A DNA stretch of 8,858 nt from CAYRKQ01 sp964621845. GTDB taxonomy: Bacteria; Patescibacteriota; Saccharimonadia; Saccharimonadales; UBA7683. Made by a program: the position numbers and the translations under genes. Below the pieces are notes generated by a model. It was given only the letters and a program-made list of their open reading frames with translations, had not been told where the DNA came from and did not search any database. Positions within the stretch are counted from its first letter, which is position 1; each line of letters begins with the position of its first letter. This document shows positions 1 through 5,323 of this stretch, piece by piece. The stretch lies in assembly GCA_964621845.1 (NCBI GenBank), contig CAZUOL010000010.1, positions 1-8,858 on the forward strand, written 5' to 3'.

Positions 1-53
1 ACACAAAACAGCAACACACCGCTCAGCAACACCGTGTAAAATAGTATCCACAC
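1..53 (-). CDS. Possible start of a membrane or secreted protein, cut by the left edge
   Basis: A reading frame opening with GTG at 53 stays open to the window edge and would begin MWILFYTVLLSGVLLFCV, a very hydrophobic start like a signal peptide or first membrane helix. A TATTAT box (minus strand, 68-73) lies 14 bases upstream. It is the next minus-strand frame after the ferric-reductase-like gene. Only 17 codons are visible, a second frame is also open here, and no clear Shine-Dalgarno is seen, so this is a weak candidate. The rest of 1-106 holds only an imperfect hairpin (33-59). Confidence 0.2.
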   Translation of the reverse strand, partial: MWILFYTVLLSGVLLFC

Positions 54-106
54 AGGGTGTAGTCGGTATAATACATCTCGTGGCCGATTTTCCCGATTCA
101 ATTGCA

Positions 107-841
107 TCATACGGTCCTTACGCGCCATAACCGCACAAAACTAGCATACACCACCACTAATGCCGCGCTTATCCAGAGCCAACGTAGGAGCCCGTCCGCA
201 AGATCAGTCCCCAAGTAAAGACCATGTACAAATACAAATAAAATTGCCATGTAGCTCAAGAGGTGAGTGACCTTCCATAGTTTTGGCATTTTTTCTATCC
301 AAAGCAAAGAGGTAATCACGATTGCAGCACTCACATACAACGCCAGCACCCCAAGTGCCACCCACAGCGATCCCACCGAAATACCAAACAACTCCGCAGC
401 CTTATAGCTCGACACAAACGGTACGAGTAAAGAAAGAATAGAAAACGGTACAAAATGATCAAAATACAATGATCCAACATGGAGCAGCACGGCAACCGCA
501 AAGGCGATCCCAAGCGCCCGATGCGATGCCCAGGCAGTCAGCGGCTCTAAAAACGAAAAGGTATGCCCTGTGACGAGGCCGACGCCAGAAAGTAGGAGTA
601 TAACGAGCGCTCCTGCGGCAACCATCCCGGAGGCACGAGTGAGGTACCAGGGCCATGAAATCTCAATGCGCTCAACAAGCCCGTGTGCCACAGATGAGCC
701 TTCGCTGCGTTCTACAGCAATCGCGCTCATAGACTGGTTGCTCTGGGCGCTGACAGAATGAGACGACATACCGAAGGAACCAACGAGCGTCACCGCCGCC
801 AAGGCGCCAACTATAACGCCCAGCATTACTTTACGAAACAT
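107..841 (-). CDS. Ferric-reductase-like transmembrane protein (di-heme b type)
   Basis: This 244-residue protein has a likely signal peptide (basic start, hydrophobic stretch 5-24, SVSA near 29-32). About six membrane helices follow, at roughly 72-92, 105-124, 131-146, 155-181, 189-210 and 219-237. Four histidines are placed as in the NOX/FRE and MsrQ group (Ferric_reduct family): H107 and H121 (14 apart) on one helix, H193 and H206 (13 apart) on another. This is the spacing of the two-heme ligand pairs in NADPH oxidases and yeast ferric reductases. The expected role is to carry electrons across the membrane through two b hemes. It lacks the cytosolic FAD/NAD domain found in fused family members, and that function is encoded two genes upstream (1771-2877). 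It starts 15 bases after the apbE-like stop. The ATG at 841 has only a weak Shine-Dalgarno, so Met6 is an alternative start. The terminal acceptor cannot be told from sequence. Confidence 0.85.
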   Translation of the reverse strand: MFRKVMLGVIVGALAAVTLVGSFGMSSHSVSAQSNQSMSAIAVERSEGSSVAHGLVERIEISWPWYLTRASGMVAAGALVILLLSGVGLVTGHTFSFLEPLTAWASHRALGIAFAVAVLLHVGSLYFDHFVPFSILSLLVPFVSSYKAAELFGISVGSLWVALGVLALYVSAAIVITSLLWIEKMPKLWKVTHLLSYMAILFVFVHGLYLGTDLADGLLRWLWISAALVVVYASFVRLWRVRTV

Positions 842-854
842 GTGTTACTTTCAT
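831..854 (-). CDS. Seven-codon ORF bridging apbE and the ferric-reductase gene
   Basis: ATG at 854 encodes MKVTHVS and stops at 831, just inside the ferric-reductase-like gene, which starts at 841 in another frame. It has a better ribosome site than the real gene: GAGGGG (860-865, within the end of the apbE-like gene) lies five bases upstream of its ATG. It may pass ribosomes from one gene to the next, or the GAGGGG may serve the gene at 841 despite a spacing of 18 bases. It could also be chance. Confidence 0.2.
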   Translation of the reverse strand: MKVTHVS

Positions 855-856
855 AG

Positions 857-1768
857 TTACCCCTCAATCATAACCTTTTTACCTCGTTCGCGTATAGACC
901 CGCTCTTCGATTGCACAATAAAACTTTCGGCGACGCTATGCTCCAACAATTTGCTCAACATTACTTCTCCGCCGAGTAGTGCAACTGTCGCTGAAACCTC
1001 AGCGGCTACACCAGTTTTTGCGAAAGCACTCACGGCTTGCGTATCACCTTTTGGTGGTAGCGATGTGTGTGGGTCAATACAATGTGGTTGCAGGCGGTCT
1101 TGAACGGTGCGTACGAGCCCTGAGGTTGCAACCGCAAACCGGGAGTTCCCTTTGTGCAGGCAATACCCGACATCTTCAGCTAGCGACTGAGCATTTTGTA
1201 TGGCAATACGCCACGGCGTGTGATCAGGTGCATTTTTTGCCACGATATCGCCACCAATCGAAAGCCAGTAGCCGGGGATGTTAGAAAGAGTATCGGCCAG
1301 CTTATCTGCAAGAAACCCTTTCCCAATACCACCAAAATCAAGCGCAGTGTTCAATGGTAGCTTCACCCAACCTGTACCCGTCTCAAGCTCGTTCATCTCC
1401 GCCACACGGCAGTGCGTATAATCGATCGGTAGCTGGTTTTTTGATGGATAAAGCGAGCCAACATAACCAAGACGCTGCACTGCCGGCAGCACAAACGGGT
1501 TAAAATACCCCTCGCCCAATGCTGCAAAGTACTGAGCGGCCTCTAGAAGCTCTAAAAATTGTGGCGTCACAACCGTTTTTGAGCCTGCTGATAGATTCAC
1601 CTTTGTCAGCTCGCTGTCTTTCTTAAAACGACTGAAGCGTTCATCGAATACAGCAATATCCTGCCACAACCTATAAAAGCACGACTCAGCCTCCTTTTTG
1701 CTGGCGGTGACGAGCCGAAGCTCAATATCCGTACCAAGTGCCCGAGCCGATTGTAAATACTCACGCAC
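857..1768 (-). CDS. apbE: FAD:protein FMN transferase, ApbE family
   Basis: This 303-residue ApbE-family protein attaches FMN from FAD to a Ser/Thr in target flavoproteins, with Mg2+. Visible family motifs are LGTDIELRL near the start (11-19), DFGGIGKGFLAD (144-155), IGGDI (171-175), ATSG (214-217), HCIDP (229-233) and AEVSAT (256-261). The last is the metal-site region, usually ADALAT, so Glu replaces the usual Asp. Other AEV-type members exist, so this need not mean loss of activity. There is no signal peptide or lipobox, unlike many secreted ApbE lipoproteins, so it probably acts in the cytoplasm. GTG at 1768 lies two bases after the reductase stop, with no good Shine-Dalgarno, which suggests translational coupling. 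The frame offers no longer start. No S/T-G-A-S/T flavinylation motif was noticed in the neighbouring proteins, so the substrate is probably encoded elsewhere. Confidence 0.93.
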   Translation of the reverse strand: MREYLQSARALGTDIELRLVTASKKEAESCFYRLWQDIAVFDERFSRFKKDSELTKVNLSAGSKTVVTPQFLELLEAAQYFAALGEGYFNPFVLPAVQRLGYVGSLYPSKNQLPIDYTHCRVAEMNELETGTGWVKLPLNTALDFGGIGKGFLADKLADTLSNIPGYWLSIGGDIVAKNAPDHTPWRIAIQNAQSLAEDVGYCLHKGNSRFAVATSGLVRTVQDRLQPHCIDPHTSLPPKGDTQAVSAFAKTGVAAEVSATVALLGGEVMLSKLLEHSVAESFIVQSKSGSIRERGKKVMIEG

Positions 1769-1770
1769 TG

Positions 1771-2877
1771 CTACGAAACGGTTGTTCTGGTTGGTTGGGT
1801 CGGAGCAGTGACTGTCGGAGTCGGCGTAACGGTGGTAGGCGAGGAATAAGCGTTTGTGTTTGTGCTGGTAGTGGAGCTTGATTGATCATTCGACGAACCA
1901 CTGTTCGTTGCCGATGCGCTCGGATCGGGTGATTGCGAAGTGTCAGTACTCACCTGCGGAGCAATTTGTGTCACATCTTGATTAGCAGTACTTGATTCAT
2001 CTTGTTGGGCTGTTGACTTTACCCGGAGGCTCGGTAATGTTTTGTACAGATCTGCGCCTGCCACCAAAAAACCTGCAACCAACAATGAAACACCCGTCAG
2101 AGCGTACATGTTAAATGGCCAGCTACGATGTGTGCCGGTTTGCCGTAATGAACCTTTCTGGCTAAAGGCCTCACTTAAAATACGCTCCTTCGCGACGCCA
2201 GAAGCCGCCAAGGATGCAAAAACTGCCTGCATATAGGGTGGAGGTCCACATACAAAATAGGTAGCTGATGGTGAAATGGCGCCAATGCGCCGCAAGAGCG
2301 CTGCATCAAGCTGACCAGAAATGACTTCAGCGCCCTGGAAGCTTTGGGTATCAGCCTCGGGCGATGCTACTACATAAGTCAACTTTATATGATGATTGCT
2401 TGCCGTAAGCCGGGCTAACTCATCCTGAAACGGTACATCAGACGCATCACGCACACTATAGAGTAAACGCACTGAAACACCAGCATTACTTTGCGTCAAG
2501 AAGCGAATCATACTCATGAAAGGGGCTATGCCAATACCGCCTGCACACAGCACCACCTCTTGGTGCTTGTATTGATCAAGTACAAACCCCCCAAACGGAC
2601 CGCGCACCTCAATCATATCGCCTTTTTTAAGACGCCCAACAGCGCTTGTGTACCGACCTTTTACGCGCATACTGAACTGTAGCATATCAGCGTCAAGTGG
2701 TGAGGAGGTAATTGAAAAACAACGCGCTACTGTTGGTCGTAATCTATCTCGCATAATCAATGCAGCATACTGCCCAGGTAAATAGTTAAGCGGAGAGGCA
2801 TCCGGGGCAACCCGAAGCGTCAAGAGGCGCGTTGTAGGGCTCAACTGCTTGTTTTCGGTTACGTTGTATCTATGCAC
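1771..2877 (-). CDS. Membrane-anchored FAD/NAD(P) oxidoreductase of the ferredoxin-NADP reductase type, with S/T-rich tail
   Basis: This 368-residue protein has a ferredoxin-reductase-like core of about 240 residues. It carries an FAD-binding barrel with RCFSITSSP (52-60) and GPFGGF (93-98), then a nucleotide-binding domain with AGGIGIAPF (112-120) and CGPPPYM (210-216). It should oxidise NAD(P)H and pass electrons on through FAD. No 2Fe-2S cysteine motif is seen. After the core come a basic stretch, one membrane helix (about 256-274) and a roughly 84-residue low-complexity tail rich in Ser, Thr, Gln, Asn, Asp and Pro (285-368). That places the enzyme at the inner face and the tail outside. 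The natural partner is the di-heme protein at 107-841, the two together making the usual FRE/NOX set of domains. The start is GTG at 2877, with AAGGAAA about ten bases upstream. The stop sits two bases before the apbE-like start. Confidence 0.88.
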   Translation of the reverse strand: MHRYNVTENKQLSPTTRLLTLRVAPDASPLNYLPGQYAALIMRDRLRPTVARCFSITSSPLDADMLQFSMRVKGRYTSAVGRLKKGDMIEVRGPFGGFVLDQYKHQEVVLCAGGIGIAPFMSMIRFLTQSNAGVSVRLLYSVRDASDVPFQDELARLTASNHHIKLTYVVASPEADTQSFQGAEVISGQLDAALLRRIGAISPSATYFVCGPPPYMQAVFASLAASGVAKERILSEAFSQKGSLRQTGTHRSWPFNMYALTGVSLLVAGFLVAGADLYKTLPSLRVKSTAQQDESSTANQDVTQIAPQVSTDTSQSPDPSASATNSGSSNDQSSSTTSTNTNAYSSPTTVTPTPTVTAPTQPTRTTVS

Positions 2878-2930
2878 GATGTTATTTTCCTTTGCCTAGC
2901 TTAATATCAGCTGAGTACGTAGGCTGTATA

Positions 2931-3986
2931 TCACTTTAACGTCTTTGGGCGATTTTGGAGATAGTCGAGTAGCAGTATACGCATGCAACCTGCAACTGGT
3001 ATGGCAAACAACCCACCAATGGGGCCCATGAGTGCAACGCCAAGTACGACTGATACAAAGATGATCAGCGTTGGTAGCTGTGTTGTTTTCCCTTGAATTT
3101 TTGGTTGCAAGGTCGCATTTTCAAGCTGCTGATATATTACAAAGTAAGCAACGAGAATCAGAGCTGCTGTTAGATCCTTCAAAATCAGCGTAAACAGTAC
3201 AACAAGTGTTGCAGCAATGGTATTGCCAATGAGCGGAATAAGGCCAAATGTAAAAACAATTGCGGCGAGCGGCAACGGGTAGGGCACTTTAAGCGCAAAT
3301 AGGATCGCAAGCGCAAACAACGAGGCTATAAACGCCACTAATACCTGTCCATTCACATAACCCGTTACGACCCCATACATTTTTGTAACGACCTCCTCAT
3401 GACGAGTGCGCAGCGCTTTATTACGGTACAGCTTATCAGCTATACTTTTTAGCAATGCCGGCCCGTTGAGTAGAAAGAGTATAGTCATCACTAATCCGGT
3501 AATAGAAGTCACCAAGCTGTTGCCAAACTGCCCGGCACGAGCCAGGGCATTATTCGCAATGGTTTCAAGGTGATCTTTGGCTGAGTTAATGACGCTATCT
3601 ATTTCGCTCTGAAGGTTATATTTTGCAATTATCCGACCTGCCGGACTATTGGCACTGTTGAATTCTGCAATTCGCTGAGGAACAGTATCTGCAAAGGCAC
3701 TTGCCTCATTAGCAACTGGCTTAATGATTGAAAAAATAAGCACACTCAGCAGCGCAAAGGCGATCACTAACACAATAAACACCGCTGGTCCGCGTTTCCT
3801 TTTTGGCATATAGCGGCTCAAATAACTTACCGCTGGGTTCAAAGCGAGCGCAAAAAACAGTGCCGTTGCAACAAGTACTAATGCGTGGTACATCTTCATA
3901 AGCCCCGCAACAGCAATCACAAACAATACGGCAATAGTGAAAACTTTCACCAAATGCTTTGTTTCTATATTTATCTTTACGGTCAT
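2931..3986 (-). CDS. AI-2E family transporter-like membrane protein
   Basis: This 351-residue membrane protein of the AI-2E transporter family (PF01594; TqsA, PerM, YdiK group) has about eight helices. Paired hydrophobic segments lie at 13-30 and 33-52, a helix at 68-88, then a soluble stretch at about 90-155. The hydrophobic C-terminal half carries FGLIPLIGNTIAA (247-259), QQLEN..L.P (286-295) and GPIGGLFAIPVAG (321-333). Substrates in this family vary and cannot be read from sequence. The start is ATG at 3986, because GGAGG lies five bases upstream. A longer frame back to 4040 would run over that ribosome site, the -10 box at 4015 and a permease remnant. It is the first gene of the minus-strand group, with 53 bases to the reductase gene and no terminator seen between them. 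A link to the redox genes is suggested only by position. Confidence 0.9.
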   Translation of the reverse strand: MTVKINIETKHLVKVFTIAVLFVIAVAGLMKMYHALVLVATALFFALALNPAVSYLSRYMPKRKRGPAVFIVLVIAFALLSVLIFSIIKPVANEASAFADTVPQRIAEFNSANSPAGRIIAKYNLQSEIDSVINSAKDHLETIANNALARAGQFGNSLVTSITGLVMTILFLLNGPALLKSIADKLYRNKALRTRHEEVVTKMYGVVTGYVNGQVLVAFIASLFALAILFALKVPYPLPLAAIVFTFGLIPLIGNTIAATLVVLFTLILKDLTAALILVAYFVIYQQLENATLQPKIQGKTTQLPTLIIFVSVVLGVALMGPIGGLFAIPVAGCMRILLLDYLQNRPKTLK

Positions 3987-4014
3987 ATAGTCCTCCGTTT
4001 CGTCATTATCTCTC

Positions 4015-4020
4015 ATTATA
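4015..4020 (-). promoter_or_regulatory. -10 box for the AI-2E/redox operon
   Basis: A perfect TATAAT on the minus strand, 28 bases before the ATG at 3986, with the GGAGG ribosome site in between. The predicted leader is about 22 bases. No good -35 is found at 16-18 bases; TTGATG occurs at 14. It lies directly after the stop codon of the permease remnant. Confidence 0.5.
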
Positions 4021-4191
4021 CTACGAACGCAAGGCATCAATTGGGTTGGTATTGGCAGCTCGTCGAGCAGGGAAGTACACCACTATGAGCCCCAAGAATG
4101 TAGAGAAGGCGAACACCCCAAGAAATAGTACCGGTCGGAACGCGAATGTAGTAAACGATTCGCTCACACCACCTTCAGCAATGTTTTCGAT
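4021..4191 (-). pseudogene. C-terminal remnant of a MacB/FtsX-type ABC transporter permease
   Basis: The minus strand reads 56 codons ending in FLGLIVVYFPARRAANTNP, then IDALRS and a TAG stop. This is the hallmark end of MacB/LolC/FtsX permeases, where the last helix is followed by YPARRAA..dPieALR. The preceding hydrophobic segment (FRPVLFLGVFAFSTFLGL) fits the final helix. A TGA at 4192-4194 closes the frame upstream, and no earlier permease sequence or ATPase partner was recognised in the window. The rest of the gene therefore seems deleted. A GTG inside the fragment could start a micro-protein, but decay is the simpler reading. Confidence 0.75.
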
Positions 4192-4346
4192 TCAATTCGA
4201 ACGAACAGTTTCCTTATTTTGCGACCCAGATATTTAGATGTCAGCACAACTTCACGCAGCACAAAACGAAGCGCTTTGCCACATGCAATAAATGGCTTCG
4301 CCAACAAATGAAGACTTCGCACTGGTATTTCCCTCACTTTAATCAT
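4164..4346 (-). CDS. Small basic protein of unknown function (60 residues)
   Basis: ATG at 4346 opens a frame ending at 4164 that overlaps the upstream end of the permease remnant by 28 bases in another frame. The product is strongly basic (many Lys and Arg, few acidic residues), and from about residue 20 to 60 basic and aliphatic residues alternate like an amphipathic helix. I recognise no family. In favour, a plausible promoter (4362-4390) lies just upstream. Against it, there is no clear Shine-Dalgarno, it is short, and it overlaps decayed DNA. Confidence 0.3.
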   Translation of the reverse strand: MIKVREIPVRSLHLLAKPFIACGKALRFVLREVVLTSKYLGRKIRKLFVRIESKTLLKVV

Positions 4347-4350
4347 AAAA

Positions 4351-4380
4351 GCTTACGCTCTAGTATATCTGAACGTAAGC
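4351..4380. repeat. Inverted repeat GCTTACG/CGTAAGC around a -10 box
   Basis: Perfect 7-bp arms at 4351-4357 and 4374-4380 with a 16-base spacer. The spacer contains the TATACT box of the minus-strand promoter at 4362-4367. The position suits an operator, or a hairpin near the transcript start. Confidence 0.45.
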
Positions 4381-4390
4381 ACAATCACAA
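4362..4390 (-). promoter_or_regulatory. Sigma-70-like promoter facing the 60-residue ORF and the operon
   Basis: On the minus strand, TTGTGA (4385-4390), a 17-base spacer, then TATACT (4362-4367). Transcription would begin near 4355, about nine bases before the ATG at 4346. It could also feed the AI-2E/redox operon. Confidence 0.45.
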
Positions 4391-4442
4391 ACAAAATGTT
4401 GCTCCGAAAACTAGTCGGTGAAAAGCCAGGGAATGGGAGACA

Positions 4443-4498
4443 ATAACGAGTTTTGAAATCTGGCTAAACGCTCCATTTGCTGCAAAGGCACTCGTTAT
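4443..4498. repeat. Inverted repeat ATAACGAG/CTCGTTAT upstream of the small membrane protein gene
   Basis: Perfect 8-bp arms at 4443-4450 and 4491-4498 separated by 40 bases. A short palindrome TTTGC-T-GCAAA lies inside. The right arm overlaps a TATAAA box at 4496-4501. Together these suggest a regulator site or a long-range RNA stem. The rest of 4347-4564 shows no gene or known RNA family that I can recognise. Confidence 0.4.
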
Positions 4499-4564
4499 AA
4501 AGATTGCGTTATTCAGTTCACTGTGCAAAAATTTATGTATCAATAATCTTTTGAGAGAGGTTTT

Positions 4565-4804
4565 ATGGTAAACCTGTTAGCAGATACATCATTACTAGGG
4601 TTCACACTATCAACAATTTGGGCAGTCATTGTGCTGATCATTTGGATCGCATTCGCTTTTTGGCCAGCTCGCGTTGCAGCAAGAAAAGGCTACAGCTTTT
4701 TGCTGTTTTTTATTTTTAGCTTGTTCACATTTGTCATTTCGCTCATTGTTGCTTATATGCTACCAAACAAAAATGCCGCAGGGCCTGCAGCCACAGCCGA
4801 GTAG
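4565..4804 (+). CDS. Small two-helix membrane protein
   Basis: This 79-residue protein has two membrane helices, about 13-33 and 44-67. They are joined by the basic loop FWPARVAARKGYS (32-44), which should face the cytoplasm, and the tail is short and Ala-rich. The pattern, an aromatic-Pro end of helix one, A..KG.S, then a second helix ending in a Leu-Pro, is common in small uncharacterised bacterial membrane proteins. No function can be assigned. The ATG start is clear, with GAGAGAGG four bases upstream. It stands alone between minus-strand units, with its own terminator 35 bases after the stop. Confidence 0.75.
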   Translation: MVNLLADTSLLGFTLSTIWAVIVLIIWIAFAFWPARVAARKGYSFLLFFIFSLFTFVISLIVAYMLPNKNAAGPAATAE

Positions 4805-4839
4805 GGGATTGCTACTTAGAAGCTAGATGTAACTGAAAG

Positions 4840-4864
4840 AACCGGGTCATAGGACCCGGTTTTT
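4840..4864 (+). terminator. Rho-independent terminator of the small membrane protein gene
   Basis: ACCGGGTC (4841-4848), loop ATAG and GACCCGGT (4853-4860) form a perfect 8-bp stem, extended by A4840-T4861, followed by a run of T. The reverse strand has a weaker T-rich tail (TTCTTTC), so it may also stop transcription from the right. Confidence 0.9.
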
Positions 4865-4892
4865 GATATGTACTCGAATATAGCTGAGCCTT

Positions 4893-4908
4893 GCTGGGAC
4901 GGCAGGAT
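4893..4908 (-). repeat. Stray copy of the tRNA-Gln 3' end
   Basis: Sixteen bases identical to 5071-5086, the 3' end of the tRNA-Gln gene: end of the T loop, T stem, acceptor strand, discriminator and one base of CCA, in the same orientation. It lies 178 bp from the original and beyond the tRNA terminator. A direct repeat of a tRNA 3' end is the usual footprint of site-specific integration, but no integrase or element body is present. Confidence 0.7.
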
Positions 4909-4976
4909 AGCGCTATGCTTCTTCGCACAATCATGCTCGAAGTGAACTTCTGCGCGTGATTTCGCTACACCGAACA

Positions 4977-5009
4977 TGCGAATGTACCCAGCATTGCTGC
5001 TGATTCGCA
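4977..5009. repeat. Two-part stem-loop between tRNA-Gln and the small membrane gene
   Basis: TGCGAAT (4977-4983) pairs with ATTCGCA (5003-5009). Inside it CAGCA (4989-4993) pairs with TGCTG (4998-5002) around a TTGC loop, leaving a one-sided bulge of five bases. That gives 12 perfect pairs. There is no T run, so it is not a terminator. The rest of 4865-5036 has no recognised gene. Confidence 0.5.
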
Positions 5010-5036
5010 GAACCAAATCCAACAATCGCATGCACG

Positions 5037-5060
5037 AAAAAAGACCAGCAGAAGCTGATC
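5037..5060 (-). terminator. Rho-independent terminator of the tRNA-Gln unit
   Basis: On the minus strand GATCAGC (5060-5054), loop TTCT and GCTGGTC (5049-5043) form a 7-bp stem with one G-U pair, followed by six T (5042-5037). It starts nine bases after the CCA of tRNA-Gln. Confidence 0.88.
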
Positions 5061-5068
5061 TCGTTTCG

Positions 5069-5143
5069 TGGCTGGGACGGCAGGATTCGAACCTGCGAAT
5101 GCCGGGACCAAAACCCGGTGCCTTACCACTTGGCCACGTCCCA
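5069..5143 (-). tRNA. tRNA-Gln (anticodon TTG), CCA encoded
   Basis: This is a complete cloverleaf. The acceptor pairs TGGGACG with CGTCCCA (7 bp). The D arm is GCC-AAGTGGTAA-GGC. The anticodon arm CCGGG-TTTTGGT-CCCGG gives anticodon TTG. The variable loop is CATTC, and the T arm is GCAGG-TTCGAAT-CCTGC. The discriminator is G, as is usual for tRNA-Gln, and CCA is encoded at 5071-5069. All stems are perfect, so it should be functional. A promoter at 5312-5340 and a terminator at 5037-5060 define the unit. Parts of it are repeated on both sides. Confidence 0.97.
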
Positions 5144-5163
5144 CTATTATTGAAAGGTTTTCT

Positions 5164-5203
5164 ACATTTTAATGTCTGTCGACAGTCTTGGTCCCGATGG
5201 GAC
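5164..5203. repeat. Three palindromes in a row between the tRNA copies
   Basis: ACATT-TT-AATGT (5164-5175) abuts the perfect palindrome CTGTCGACAG (5176-5185), and five bases later comes GTCCC-GAT-GGGAC (5191-5203). They fill much of the spacer between tRNA-Gln and its partial copy. They could be processing signals in the transcript, recombinase sites, or cruciform-prone DNA that helped the rearrangement. Confidence 0.55.
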
Positions 5204-5267
5204 ACATCAATTCTGCTCGCTCTTGCGCGCTCGGACAGCCGGTGCCTTACCACTTGGCCACGTCCCA
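5198..5267 (-). pseudogene. Partial tRNA-Gln copy (5' half) with tRNA-like closure
   Basis: Bases 5239-5267 repeat exactly the first 29 bases of tRNA-Gln (5115-5143): the 5' acceptor strand, the whole D arm and the start of the anticodon stem. After that the sequence diverges, with no matching anticodon stem and no TTCGA T loop, so it cannot be an ordinary tRNA. Even so, TGTCCCA at 5204-5198 could pair with TGGGACG at the 5' end (one G-U), closing a 70-base unit of nearly tRNA size. That closure competes with a local hairpin at 5191-5203. It is the first thing transcribed from the tRNA promoter. Confidence 0.7.
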
Positions 5268-5301
5268 TTGTTTTGCTTGAGCGATAATTGGAAGCTTGAG
5301 C

Positions 5302-5323
5302 AACAGATGTGATTATATCTGTT
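5302..5323. repeat. Inverted repeat AACAGAT/ATCTGTT at the tRNA promoter
   Basis: Perfect 7-bp arms (5302-5308 and 5317-5323) with an 8-base spacer. They overlap the -10 box and the likely start of the tRNA-Gln transcript, a position where a bound protein would block transcription. Confidence 0.4.

Noticed and set aside
44..72. TATAAT on the plus strand near the left edge
   Set aside because: There is no -35 at the right distance, and the only thing downstream on that strand is antisense to the ferric-reductase-like gene.
3987..4040. 18-residue N-terminal extension of the AI-2E-family protein
   Set aside because: It would place the strong GGAGG ribosome site and the TATAAT box inside the coding region and overlap the permease remnant. 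ATG at 3986 is better.
4400..4440. GGTGAAAAGCCAGGGAA, vaguely like part of a cobalamin riboswitch
   Set aside because: The rest of the core, including the B12 box, is absent and the downstream gene gives no link to cobalamin.
4893..5086. Similarity to the E. coli tyrT/rtT arrangement, where tRNA 3' ends recur at about 178-base spacing in the trailer
   Set aside because: Here a good terminator (5037-5060) separates the tRNA from the repeat, and the intervening 178 bases are not themselves repeated, so the match in spacing is probably chance.
5198..5267. Second functional tRNA-Gln
   Set aside because: Only the first 29 bases match. The anticodon stem and the TTCGA T loop are missing.
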